DNA of 26,205 nt from JBFLYC01 sp040756735 (GTDB lineage Bacteria; Bacillota; DSM-16504; Desulfitibacterales; Desulfitibacteraceae), in assembly GCA_040756735.1 (NCBI GenBank), contig JBFLYC010000040.1, forward strand, positions 1 to 26,205, read 5' to 3'. Position numbers and translations under genes: made by a program. Below the pieces are notes generated by a model. That model saw only the letters and a program-made list of their open reading frames with translations, did not search any database and had not been told where the DNA came from. Of the stretch, positions 16,930 to 24,607 are shown one piece after another; positions within the stretch are counted from its first letter, which is position 1, and each line of letters opens with the position of its first letter.

Positions 16930-18111
16930 ATGAATAAGGCAGTGATAATAAGCGCAGTACGCACCCCTATCGGCACTTTCGGAGGCGCTCTGGCAGGTAT
17001 TCCTGCTGTAGAACTTGGGGCTATAGTAATCAAAGAAGCGCTAAAAAGGGCTCATGTTGCACCTGACCAAGTGGATGAAGTTATTATGGGTAATGTTCTT
17101 CAGGCAGGTCTAGGTCAAAACCCCGCAAGGCAGGCTGCAATAAAGGCCGGAATCCCGGTGGAAGTTCCATCCATGACCATCAACAAGGTCTGTGGTTCAG
17201 GACTTAAAGCAGTACACCTGGCTGTGCAGGCAGTGGCCCTTGGGGATGCTGAGATAGTAGTGGCAGGGGGTATGGAAAACATGTCCATGGCGCCCTACCT
17301 GCTTGACAAGGCTCGTTATGGTTACAGGATGGGGGATGGCACCCTAACTGATTCCATGATTAAAGACGGCTTGTGGTGTGCATTCGAGAATGTGCACATG
17401 GGCATAACCGCAGAAAATATCGCTGAGCAGTGGAAAATCAGCAAGGAAGAACAAGATCAATTCGCTGCTTTAAGCCAGCAGAAGGTTGAAAAAGCCAGGG
17501 CGGCAAAAGAATTTGAGGCAGAAATTGTTCCTGTAATTATACCGCAAAAAAAAGGAGAGCCTGTAGTTTTTACCGAAGATGAATTTCCAAGAAGCGGGGT
17601 GACAGTGGAAAGCCTGGGCAAACTCCGGCCTGCCTTTAAAAAGGACGGCACTGTAACAGCAGGGAATGCCTCAGGTATTAATGACGGAGCTGCAGCAGTT
17701 ATTGTTATGTCGGAAGCAAAAGCTCATGAACTAGGGGCTAAGCCCCTGGCTGTGGTTAAAGCTTATGCATCAGCCGGTGTAGAACCGCGCGTAATGGGTA
17801 TAGGACCGGTACCAGCGACCCAAAAAGCGCTGCAGAAAGCCGGTGTATCACTGGAAGAAATAGATATAATAGAAGCTAATGAAGCCTTTGCAGCACAATC
17901 GCTTGCAGTAGCAAAGGAATTAGGATGGGATGCAAATAAAGTAAATAAAAATGGCGGCGCAATCAGCCTGGGACACCCAATTGGAGCAAGTGGGACCAGG
18001 GTGTTGGTAACACTGCTGCACAAAATGGTCAAAGATGATGCCAGGTTGGGCCTGGCAACCCTTTGTATAGGGGGAGGCCAGGGGGTAGCTGTAATCCTGG
18101 AAAGGGTTTGA
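16930..18111 (+). CDS. Acetyl-CoA acetyltransferase (thiolase)
   Basis: A 393-residue thiolase with the nucleophile Cys88 in INKVCGSGLKAV, the GHPIGASG motif (His349) and the acid/base Cys379 in LCIGGGQG. In this context it would split acetoacetyl-CoA into two acetyl-CoA, or run in reverse to make C4 units. The CoA transferase needed to activate the acetoacetate released by Kce is not in the window. AAGGAGG precedes the ATG. It is the last gene of the operon and is followed by a clear terminator hairpin (18133-18154). Confidence 0.95.
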   Translation: MNKAVIISAVRTPIGTFGGALAGIPAVELGAIVIKEALKRAHVAPDQVDEVIMGNVLQAGLGQNPARQAAIKAGIPVEVPSMTINKVCGSGLKAVHLAVQAVALGDAEIVVAGGMENMSMAPYLLDKARYGYRMGDGTLTDSMIKDGLWCAFENVHMGITAENIAEQWKISKEEQDQFAALSQQKVEKARAAKEFEAEIVPVIIPQKKGEPVVFTEDEFPRSGVTVESLGKLRPAFKKDGTVTAGNASGINDGAAAVIVMSEAKAHELGAKPLAVVKAYASAGVEPRVMGIGPVPATQKALQKAGVSLEEIDIIEANEAFAAQSLAVAKELGWDANKVNKNGGAISLGHPIGASGTRVLVTLLHKMVKDDARLGLATLCIGGGQGVAVILERV

Positions 18112-18132
18112 CAATTGGTATAACAATAATCG

Positions 18133-18160
18133 ATAGGGGGCTGCCACCCCCTATTTCTAT
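18133..18160 (+). terminator. Terminator at the end of the kam operon
   Basis: ATAGGGGG (18133-18140) pairs perfectly with CCCCCTAT (18147-18154) over a 6-nt loop, then TTCTAT. It separates thiolase from the sigma-54 activator gene. Confidence 0.75.
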
Positions 18161-18237
18161 AAAACATCATGAGGAGTATAAAAGGATTTTTAAATGTTTT
18201 TATAGAAATTAGTTATAAGCCAGGGAGGTGCAGCAGC

Positions 18238-19692
18238 TTGCATATACAGCTACCCGACAAAATGAACAAGGAAATTTTTCAAGCTATTATAGATGAGCTA
18301 GATGTGGCTATTCATGTTATTGACTGTGATGGGGTCACTATCTTTTATAACAATGCTGCCAGCAAGATGGAAGGCCTTAAGCTCGAGGAAGTCATCGGAA
18401 AGCACTTTTTCTCCGTATATCCTAGTTTGGATGAAGACAACAGTTCTCTCCTCAAGGTGCTAAAGACCAAGAGGCCGGTTGTAGATCAACAGCAGACCAT
18501 TGTTACTCACACCGGGAAAAAAGCAACCATCCTTTATTCAACATATCCTCTCTTTAAAGACGGGCAGTTGGTGGGGGCCTTTGACATTTCCAGGGATATT
18601 ACAGAGATCAAGGACTTGTCAGAAAGAATGGTGGACCTGCAGGCCAAGCTTTTGGACAACAAGAAACCCATAAAGTCAGCTGCAGCAGGAGAACAGTTCG
18701 GCGCAGCTTTTACCATAGATGATATCATTGGGGACACACCTGAAATTGTTAAGTTGAAAAAACTTGCTCAGAGAGTAGCCTACAGCCCTTCCTCAATCCT
18801 TGTGTATGGAGAAACGGGTACAGGCAAGGAGCTGTTGGTGCAGGCAATCCACAATGAAGGATCTGGCGTAAGCAAACCCTTTGTAGCGCAAAACTGCGCT
18901 GCTCTGCCGGCTGCTCTTTTGGAAAGTATTCTCATGGGAACCGTTAAGGGCAGTTTCACAGGGTCAGAAGATAGGGCCGGGCTTTTAGAAATTGCTGACG
19001 GCGGGACCCTCCTTTTAGATGAGATTAACTCTATGCCTTTAGAACTACAGGGTAAGCTGTTGAGGGTTTTGCAGGAGGGCGCTTTTAGAAGGGTTGGCGA
19101 CACCAAACTCAGGCATTTTAAAGCAAGGATAGTCGCCTGTACTAATGTGGAACCTTTAGAAGCTGTTCGCAACAAAAGGCTAAGGCTGGATTTATATTAC
19201 CGGTTGAATGTGGTATCCTTATATATTCCGCCTCTAAGGGAAAGGAAAGAGGATATTCCTTTACTGGTGGAACATTTTCTCCAGAAGTTGAGCAGCCAGT
19301 TTAGCATATATATTAAAGGCGTTGAGGATAGGGTATCATCCTTGTTTAATGTTTATGATTGGCCGGGCAATGTGAGAGAACTTCAGCACTGTCTGGAACA
19401 TGCAGCCAATGTAATGACAGGCTCAATAATTAAACTCGAGCACCTGCCTGCATATATTGCAAAGCATTACCGAAAGGGGCCAAGCAAGAATCTGTCCTTC
19501 ACCGGCATGCCTGATTTTCAATCTCTGCCCGAGGCTATAAATATGCTGGAAGCTTCCTTAATTAAAGAAGCCTTAACAAAATGCAATTGGAATGTTACTC
19601 AAGCTGCCAAACTGTTGAAGATTCCCAGACAGACACTGCAGTATAAGATACGCACTTTAAAGTTGGATATGGAAGATGGGGTAAACTTATGA
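18238..19692 (+). CDS. Sigma-54-dependent activator (PAS, AAA+, Fis), RocR/BkdR-like
   Basis: A 484-residue enhancer-binding protein. A PAS sensor domain spans about 15-125 (VAIHVIDCDGVTIFYNN ... FDISRDITEIKDL). The AAA+ domain has Walker A GETGTGKE (191-198), the sigma-54 loop as GSFTGS (238-243; the consensus is GAFTGA) and Walker B GGTLLLDE (255-262), plus the LYYRLNVV region. A Fis-type helix-turn-helix forms the C-terminus (NWNVTQAAKLLKIPRQTLQYKI). The TTG at 18238 is chosen because GGGAGGTG lies 7 nt upstream. The layout resembles activators of amino-acid catabolism. It probably senses lysine or a product and drives the -24/-12 promoters found here (inference). Confidence 0.92.
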   Translation: MHIQLPDKMNKEIFQAIIDELDVAIHVIDCDGVTIFYNNAASKMEGLKLEEVIGKHFFSVYPSLDEDNSSLLKVLKTKRPVVDQQQTIVTHTGKKATILYSTYPLFKDGQLVGAFDISRDITEIKDLSERMVDLQAKLLDNKKPIKSAAAGEQFGAAFTIDDIIGDTPEIVKLKKLAQRVAYSPSSILVYGETGTGKELLVQAIHNEGSGVSKPFVAQNCAALPAALLESILMGTVKGSFTGSEDRAGLLEIADGGTLLLDEINSMPLELQGKLLRVLQEGAFRRVGDTKLRHFKARIVACTNVEPLEAVRNKRLRLDLYYRLNVVSLYIPPLRERKEDIPLLVEHFLQKLSSQFSIYIKGVEDRVSSLFNVYDWPGNVRELQHCLEHAANVMTGSIIKLEHLPAYIAKHYRKGPSKNLSFTGMPDFQSLPEAINMLEASLIKEALTKCNWNVTQAAKLLKIPRQTLQYKIRTLKLDMEDGVNL

Positions 19693-20654
19693 GTTACCTG
19701 GTTTTGTTTTTACTTTTAGGTATTGTTATCGGATATAAAAGATTTGTATCGGACTGGTTATTTAAAACTATTGATAATATTACTTTTGCCAGTTTAATTG
19801 GTCTGCTGGCTGCACTTGGGGCAAAAATAACCCTTGATGAAAAAGTCTTTGGCAGTATTGGTCTGCTAAGTATTAAAGCATTTGTCTTAATGTTTTTTGC
19901 GGTTGCCGGCAGCGTTATTGCTGTCTGGTTGATAGAGCGCAGGGTTAAGTTATTCCAAGGTGTTGCAGACGGCTCTTTAGCTGACAGCCAGGTTGCTGCC
20001 TACGGTTCGGAGCATGATGATAACAGACCTGTTCATGCAAAAGGTGACAAAACAGATTACTCCTTTGTCAAGCGTGTGGTTGGAGCGCTCATTGCAGGAG
20101 GCATAATCGGCAAATTAATTTATATTGAGCTGCATATTCTTAATTATATTGTCACTTTTACAGTTAATTTTTTATGTTTTGGAGTCGGAACTGAAATAGG
20201 CAGGGATAATGGGTTCTTAAAAAGCTTAAGGAGCTTAAGTTGGAAGTGTATTCTGGTACCCTTTGGGGTACTCATGGGAAGTATGCTGGGGGCTGCTTTG
20301 GGCGGGCTGGTTATTTCACTAAACTTGCAGCATGCTGTGGCTATTGGGGCTGCTTGTGGATTTTATAGCCTTGCCGGAGGTCTGCTTGATAATCTGGTTA
20401 ATTTAGAAGTCGGCACAATAGCTTTTTTAACTAACTTTTTTAGAGAAATAACAGCTTTTGTCCTGATACCCTTGCTGGCAGCAAAGGTGACGCCCTTATC
20501 CGCCAGTTCTCCGGGTGGGGCAACAGCAATGGATACAACCCTGCCGTTGATCTTTAAGACTTTAGGTACCAGGGTGGCTATCATAGCCATGATCAGCGGG
20601 GTTGTTTTAACAATTCTGGGGCCAATTTTGCTGCCGATAATTATATCAATGTGA
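19689..20654 (+). CDS. lysO: LysO-family lysine exporter
   Basis: A 321-residue membrane protein with about eight hydrophobic segments and the LysO (DUF340, YbjE) signatures LCFGVGTEIGRD, ACGFYSLAGGL and GGATAMDTTLPLI. Characterised LysO exports L-lysine. The ATG overlaps the stop of the sigma-54 activator (ATGA), so the two are translationally coupled and probably co-regulated. An exporter in a lysine-catabolic locus could relieve lysine overload from peptides, exchange lysine for an intermediate, or carry a different direction or substrate; none of these is shown by the sequence. Confidence 0.88.
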   Translation: MSYLVLFLLLGIVIGYKRFVSDWLFKTIDNITFASLIGLLAALGAKITLDEKVFGSIGLLSIKAFVLMFFAVAGSVIAVWLIERRVKLFQGVADGSLADSQVAAYGSEHDDNRPVHAKGDKTDYSFVKRVVGALIAGGIIGKLIYIELHILNYIVTFTVNFLCFGVGTEIGRDNGFLKSLRSLSWKCILVPFGVLMGSMLGAALGGLVISLNLQHAVAIGAACGFYSLAGGLLDNLVNLEVGTIAFLTNFFREITAFVLIPLLAAKVTPLSASSPGGATAMDTTLPLIFKTLGTRVAIIAMISGVVLTILGPILLPIIISM

Positions 20655-20700
20655 AACTGCTCCTTACAAGAAAAAATTATTGAAAATTGAAAGCTATACA

Positions 20701-20753
20701 GCAATAAAAATAAACAGCCGTTATCTATATGTATTGGGCTGGTAACGGCTGTT
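20701..20753 (-). terminator. Bidirectional terminator between lysO and the secreted-protein gene
   Basis: AACAGCCGTTA (20713-20723) pairs with TAACGGCTGTT (20743-20753), 11 perfect pairs with a 19-nt loop. On the minus strand it is followed by a T-rich tract (TTATTTTTATT), so it is a strong end for the minus-strand gene and also stops lysO read-through. Confidence 0.8.
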
Positions 20754-20799
20754 CTAATCATGGTTTTTTAATGCTCTGGATTATGGATTATAATCATAA

Positions 20800-21396
20800 T
20801 TAGGGGTAAGTAATGTAACCGCTGTACTTTAGGGTATCAGTATTGTCGGAAGAGGATTTCAGCCAAATTATATAATCCCCTGCTTGAGAAATTTCTCTAG
20901 ATACTGAAGCTGCACCTCCGGTATATCCCAATGCTATCCATGGCTTATCAATTGGACAAATACCTACATACAGCACATGATCAGCGGGGGTCCAGGCGAC
21001 AGAAACAGTAATATTATCACCAGGATTGGCGTTATACGGACCATAAACAATTTCTTCGTTTGGATCTAATTCACCACGGATCGACACCGTACCTAGTATT
21101 ACTACTTCGGTAGAGCCGAAGTTCATTTTTTCCAATGAATTACTTTGCCTGATGATAGCATCTCCTGTTTTATAGTTCTGATAGCTAGTGATAACGCCAG
21201 ATGGAGACGTAATGACAGTTTTCCCTTCTTCAATACTTAGAACCTCATATCCTTCTGGCAGCTCATCTACGTCCTTGATAAGCCTTATGTTGGAGATATT
21301 GTCTTCGTTTGCTTGTTGTGCGTTTACCCCAATACTCACACCAAATAATGTTAACATAATTATCCCTATTATCCAGATGGATAGTCTTTTTTTCAA
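20800..21396 (-). CDS. Secreted protein of unknown function
   Basis: A 198-residue protein with a signal peptide: KKR, a hydrophobic stretch IIGIIMLTLFGVSIGV, and a likely cleavage after NAQ or nearby. The mature part has an acidic linker, then a probable beta-sandwich domain in the last 90 residues (YGPYNANPGD ... VAWTPADHVLYVGI ... AGDYIIWLKSSSDN ... YSGYITYP). No family was recognised. The TTG at 21396 is chosen because AGGAGGT lies 7 nt upstream; a GTG at 21405 overlaps that site. It is transcribed against the lysine genes and has its own terminator, so it is likely an independent unit. Confidence 0.75.
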   Translation of the reverse strand: MKKRLSIWIIGIIMLTLFGVSIGVNAQQANEDNISNIRLIKDVDELPEGYEVLSIEEGKTVITSPSGVITSYQNYKTGDAIIRQSNSLEKMNFGSTEVVILGTVSIRGELDPNEEIVYGPYNANPGDNITVSVAWTPADHVLYVGICPIDKPWIALGYTGGAASVSREISQAGDYIIWLKSSSDNTDTLKYSGYITYP

Positions 21397-21410
21397 GTTC
21401 TTCACCTCCT

Positions 21411-21721
21411 TTTAACTTATTTGATGTGATTTAAAGTAGGTAGGTATAATAGAATTATTATGTTCAGACCCTCATAAGCACCACTCCACTATCCTAATCT
21501 CCTTTACCTTTACAGAGACTGGAGAGGGAGGTATAATAAAGTTAAATCCCAGCCTGTCTCTGACAGGTAAAGGGTGGTCCCTGTCAATGGTGAGTCCCGG
21601 CAAAGGCTTGCATATTGGCAGGGATGTTTATTTATTTGTCTTTTACCCAATTATACAAAGATTAAATTCCATTTCCAACCTATCTTGTTCGAAAATGTTA
21701 TTTTTATGTCTGAAAATGCAT
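21411..21721. other. Gene-free stretch with a long imperfect inverted repeat
   Basis: CCTTTACCTTTACAGAGAC (21501-21519) is nearly complementary to GTCTCTGACAGGTAAAGG (21556-21573) across a 36-nt loop. The right arm overlaps a short competing hairpin CTGTC-TCT-GACAG (21554-21566). AGGTATAATA occurs at 21441 and again near 21530. It lies 5' of the minus-strand secreted-protein gene, so it could be a structured leader. No known riboswitch was recognised. Confidence 0.35.
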
Positions 21722-22045
21722 TTAAAGCAAATTATTTTCATATTTTTTGGAAAGATAGGCGTATTCATCATAGTTATAGAAAATGATTTTGTTGGATGTG
21801 CGGCAGAACGGTATCACCTTTTGTACTTTTTTTAAATTAACTATAAAGGATCGGTGGGTTTTTACAAAGTATCCATGACTAAGTATGGATTCCATATATT
21901 CGAGAGATTTATACGATACATATTTTTTCCGGTACGTATGAATAACCCTTTTTCGCTGGATAGATTCAATGAACAGAATTTCTTCAGTATTGATCAATAT
22001 ACGTCCTTCAGTGGTATTAAGTTCAATTAACTGGGGTTGTTGCAT
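21722..22045 (-). CDS. Stand-alone LytTR DNA-binding protein
   Basis: A 107-residue protein consisting of little more than a LytTR domain: ILFIESIQRKRVIHTYRKKYVSYKSLEYMESIL, then GYFVKTHRSFIVNLKKVQKVI and a basic, aromatic tail. LytTR domains bind DNA direct repeats, usually as the output of AgrA-type response regulators; no receiver domain is encoded here. The ATG at 22045 is chosen because GGGAGG lies 9 nt upstream. The frame is open further, to 22252, but the extra residues have no recognisable domain and no ribosome-binding site. Its targets are unknown; the nearby secreted-protein gene is one candidate (inference). Confidence 0.8.
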   Translation of the reverse strand: MQQPQLIELNTTEGRILINTEEILFIESIQRKRVIHTYRKKYVSYKSLEYMESILSHGYFVKTHRSFIVNLKKVQKVIPFCRTSNKIIFYNYDEYAYLSKKYENNLL

Positions 22046-22338
22046 AAACATCAACCTCCCTGCCTGGGCAACAACCGTTATTGCCTGTAATTTAACGTCT
22101 GCAGTATATTTGAACATAAAAAAATTTGGCAGCCTGGCAATCATAGCTAGAAGCTCTAGATAGGTTAAATTCTTCACTATTTTATAAGACGTTTGGTGAC
22201 ATCTAAAAGTTCCAGATTTTTGAAAATCATCATCTCTAAAAATGAAGTTCAATTAATAGGAGAAGAAATTAGCTGTAACATTACACAGAAGATTGAACAG
22301 AATGTGTATAGTTGTTAATTTGAGAAGCAGTCAATAAA

Positions 22339-22377
22339 TAAACATAGGGCTGCCGGGATTTGGCAGCCCTATGTTTA
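22339..22377. terminator. Strong hairpin in a divergent intergenic region
   Basis: TAAACATAGGGCTGCC (22339-22354) pairs perfectly with GGCAGCCCTATGTTTA (22362-22377), 16 pairs with a 7-nt loop. It looks like a factor-independent terminator, yet it lies between the minus-strand LytTR gene and the plus-strand GNAT gene, with no annotated gene ending at it. The rest of 22046-22573 holds the sigma-54 promoter described separately. Confidence 0.6.
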
Positions 22378-22494
22378 TAGAATTATAAGAGGGATTGGTA
22401 AAAAAGAAGAAAAGTTCTGCTTAATGTTAATAATAACTGATATCATTGATTATTGCAAGTGTTTATTAAAAATTTAAGTAAATTTTTAAGGTTT

Positions 22495-22510
22495 TGGCAT
22501 AATATTTGCT
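22495..22510 (+). promoter_or_regulatory. Sigma-54 promoter of the GNAT-kamA unit
   Basis: TGGCAT, 5 bp (AATAT), TTGCT. The GG and GC doublets are separated by 10 bp, as required for -24/-12 promoters. It lies about 65-80 bp before the GNAT gene, and transcription would start near 22521. An activator of the right class is encoded at 18238-19692. Confidence 0.8.
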
Positions 22511-22573
22511 TGTCATAATATGCGTGTCCTAGTAATTTATTAATGGTAATTTATTATTTGCTTTGTAAGGGAG

Positions 22574-23026
22574 GTGTTTATTATAATAATAAGGGCAGCT
22601 CAACTCAAGGATAAAGATGCTGTATGTATTTTGTGGCAAAAACTTATTAGCTTCTATGGAAAAGAAGCGCCTATTAAAACCGTTGAAAAAACTTTTACCA
22701 CTTCTTTGGCCAACAAGGATCAATTTATCTTGCTGGCTGAAATTGATGGTAAAGTTATAGGCACCGCAGCTTTATATGCTGGACATTACTCTACCTGGAG
22801 TGATACCTGGTATGGGCATATTGAAGATGTGTATGTAGATGAGAATTACAGGCGCAGGGGGGTTGCTGAAAATTTGGTGAGGGAACTGCTAAAACTGGCG
22901 AAAACTCACGGTCTCAGCAGGGTTGAACTTCATACATTAAAAGATAATGTTGCTGCACATAAGCTCTATGAAAAGATAGGTTTTACCAGCTCATCCATAT
23001 TGTATGAATATGGTTTATCACAATAA
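22574..23026 (+). CDS. GNAT-family N-acetyltransferase upstream of kamA
   Basis: A roughly 145-150-residue single GNAT domain: beta strand ILLAEIDGKVIGTAAL, motif A YVDENYRRRGVAENLVRELLKLA (acetyl-CoA pyrophosphate loop RRRGVA), and motif B NVAAHKLYEKIGF. It transfers acetyl from acetyl-CoA to an amine; the substrate is not readable from sequence. It precedes kamA by 18 bp under one sigma-54 promoter. In methanogens a GNAT enzyme, AblB, acetylates the beta-lysine made by AblA, but AblB is longer, so identity is only suggested. The start is unclear: GTG at 22574 overlaps the GGGAGG site, while well-spaced in-frame codons are ATT and ATA. Confidence 0.85.
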   Translation: MFIIIIRAAQLKDKDAVCILWQKLISFYGKEAPIKTVEKTFTTSLANKDQFILLAEIDGKVIGTAALYAGHYSTWSDTWYGHIEDVYVDENYRRRGVAENLVRELLKLAKTHGLSRVELHTLKDNVAAHKLYEKIGFTSSSILYEYGLSQ

Positions 23027-23044
23027 TGATTAGGGGGAGAGGAA

Positions 23045-24277
23045 ATGAGACCTTATAATGAAATTCCGCTGTGGAAGGATGTCACAACAGAGCAGTGGAA
23101 TGACTGGAAGTGGCAGGTAGCGAATAGGATTACAACTGTAGAGCAATTAAAGCAAGTTATTGATTTAAGCCCAGAAGAAGAAGAAGGAGTATTTAATTGC
23201 CTGAAGACCCTTAGGATGGCAATTACCCCTTATTATGCTTCGCTTATCGACAAAAACAATCCCAACTGTCCCATTCGTAAACAGGCAGTTCCTACCAGTT
23301 TGGAATTACACGGCGCCAAGTTTGATATGGAAGACCCTTTAGATGAGGATGTGGATTCTCCTGTTCCCGGCATTACCCACAGGTATCCAGACAGGGTGTT
23401 GTTTATTGTTACTGATCAATGTTCCATGTACTGCCGCCATTGCACAAGGAGAAGGATGGCCGGCACCACAGATCAAGCCAGAAGCAAATCCCAGATAGAT
23501 ACTGCAATTGAATATATCAGGCAGACTCCTGTGGTAAGAGATGTTGTTATTTCTGGGGGCGACGGCCTGTTAATATCCGATGACCTGATTGATTACATCC
23601 TAAAAAACCTTCGTTCAATACCCCATGTTGAGATAATTCGATTTGGTTCAAGGACTCCTGTGGTCCTGCCCCAAAGGATCACTCCTGAGCTCTGCAGTAT
23701 TTTAAAGAAATATCATCCTATTTTTGTAAACGTACACTATAATCACCCCAATGAGGTTACTCCTACAGCTAAAGAAGCTTGCGGGAGACTCAGTGATGCC
23801 GGTATTCCACTTGGGAATCAAAGCGTACTGCTAAGGGGAATAAATGATTGTCCCCTGGTTCTAAAAAAATTGTCCCATGAACTGTTAAAAATGCGCGTGC
23901 GTCCTTACTATATTTACCAGTGCGACCTGTCCATGGGCATTGAGCATTTTAGAACCCCTGTGAGCGCAGGTATTCAAGCCATTGAATATCTCAGGGGCCA
24001 TACCTCAGGTTTGGCAGTGCCGGTATTCTGCGTTGATGCTCCAAGGGGCGGGGGCAAAATTCCGGTTATGCCGCAGTATTTGATATCACAGTCTCCCAAT
24101 AAAGTGGTTTTAAGGAATTTTGAAGGAGGCCTCTACACATATACCCAGCCCAAATATGAAATCGACCCTGAGAAGCCTTGTGAGCTTTGCGGCGGACAGC
24201 ATAATGAATATGATCTGGGGCTGGCTAAACTCTTAAATGGCAATGTTGTTGCCATGGAACCAGTAATAAAAAAATAA
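23045..24277 (+). CDS. kamA: L-lysine 2,3-aminomutase (radical SAM, PLP)
   Basis: A 410-residue enzyme converting L-lysine to L-beta-lysine, the entry step of this fermentation route. The radical SAM cluster is CSMYCRHC (Cys126, Cys130, Cys133). The PLP lysine is Lys338 in APRGGGK. Asp294 (YQCDLSMG) and Asp331 (VDAPRG) correspond to the residues that bind the substrate epsilon-amino group in the clostridial enzyme, which separates it from glutamate 2,3-aminomutase. Zinc ligands are Cys269 and the CELC pair (379, 382). GGGGGAGAGG precedes the ATG. It is separated from the kamBCDE operon by about 5 kb and has its own sigma-54 promoter. Confidence 0.97.
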   Translation: MRPYNEIPLWKDVTTEQWNDWKWQVANRITTVEQLKQVIDLSPEEEEGVFNCLKTLRMAITPYYASLIDKNNPNCPIRKQAVPTSLELHGAKFDMEDPLDEDVDSPVPGITHRYPDRVLFIVTDQCSMYCRHCTRRRMAGTTDQARSKSQIDTAIEYIRQTPVVRDVVISGGDGLLISDDLIDYILKNLRSIPHVEIIRFGSRTPVVLPQRITPELCSILKKYHPIFVNVHYNHPNEVTPTAKEACGRLSDAGIPLGNQSVLLRGINDCPLVLKKLSHELLKMRVRPYYIYQCDLSMGIEHFRTPVSAGIQAIEYLRGHTSGLAVPVFCVDAPRGGGKIPVMPQYLISQSPNKVVLRNFEGGLYTYTQPKYEIDPEKPCELCGGQHNEYDLGLAKLLNGNVVAMEPVIKK

Positions 24278-24288
24278 AATTGACAGAT

Positions 24289-24331
24289 ACAATCGCCCAA
24301 TTATGAGCGCTGCTTAAAATTGGGCGATTGT
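24289..24331 (+). terminator. Hairpin 12 bp after kamA
   Basis: ACAATCGCCCAATT (24289-24302) pairs perfectly with AATTGGGCGATTGT (24318-24331), 14 pairs with a 15-nt loop, followed by ATATAAATACC rather than a T-run. It shares TAAAATTGGGCG with the next hairpin. Confidence 0.65.
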
Positions 24332-24386
24332 ATATAAATACCTTTTATATGTTGTATCGTAGTCAGGTTGTGTAATTAGAAGGTAC

Positions 24387-24418
24387 AAAGCGCCTAAAAT
24401 TGGGCGCTTTTTTGTTTT
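24387..24418 (+). terminator. Terminator between kamA and mttB
   Basis: AAAGCGCC (24387-24394) pairs with GGCGCTTT (24403-24410) over an 8-nt loop, followed by TTTGTTTT. A canonical factor-independent terminator. Confidence 0.85.
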
Positions 24419-24525
24419 CCCCATTTATTTATGGTAAAATATTGTTGTTCCTCAGGATAATGCATGGGCAGGCATCATCTTCATGGGCCTTGAGATACTT
24501 TATATAATCCTTATATAATACTTAA

Positions 24526-24541
24526 TGGCACGGATTTTGCT
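24526..24541 (+). promoter_or_regulatory. Sigma-54 promoter of the mttB-family gene
   Basis: TGGCAC, 5 bp (GGATT), TTGCT: a full match to the -24/-12 consensus with GG and GC 10 bp apart. It lies about 67 bp before the ATG at 24608. Two direct copies of TTATATAAT (around 24500-24519) lie just upstream. Confidence 0.85.
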
Positions 24542-24607
24542 ATTTATTATCCTGGCAGTTTGTAACGTAACAAGTTTTTAGCGCCAATTCAAGGAAGGAG
24601 GATATTG

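Noticed and set aside
22046..22252. N-terminal extension of the LytTR protein
   Set aside because: It begins at a TTG with no ribosome-binding site and has no recognisable domain; a good site precedes 22045.
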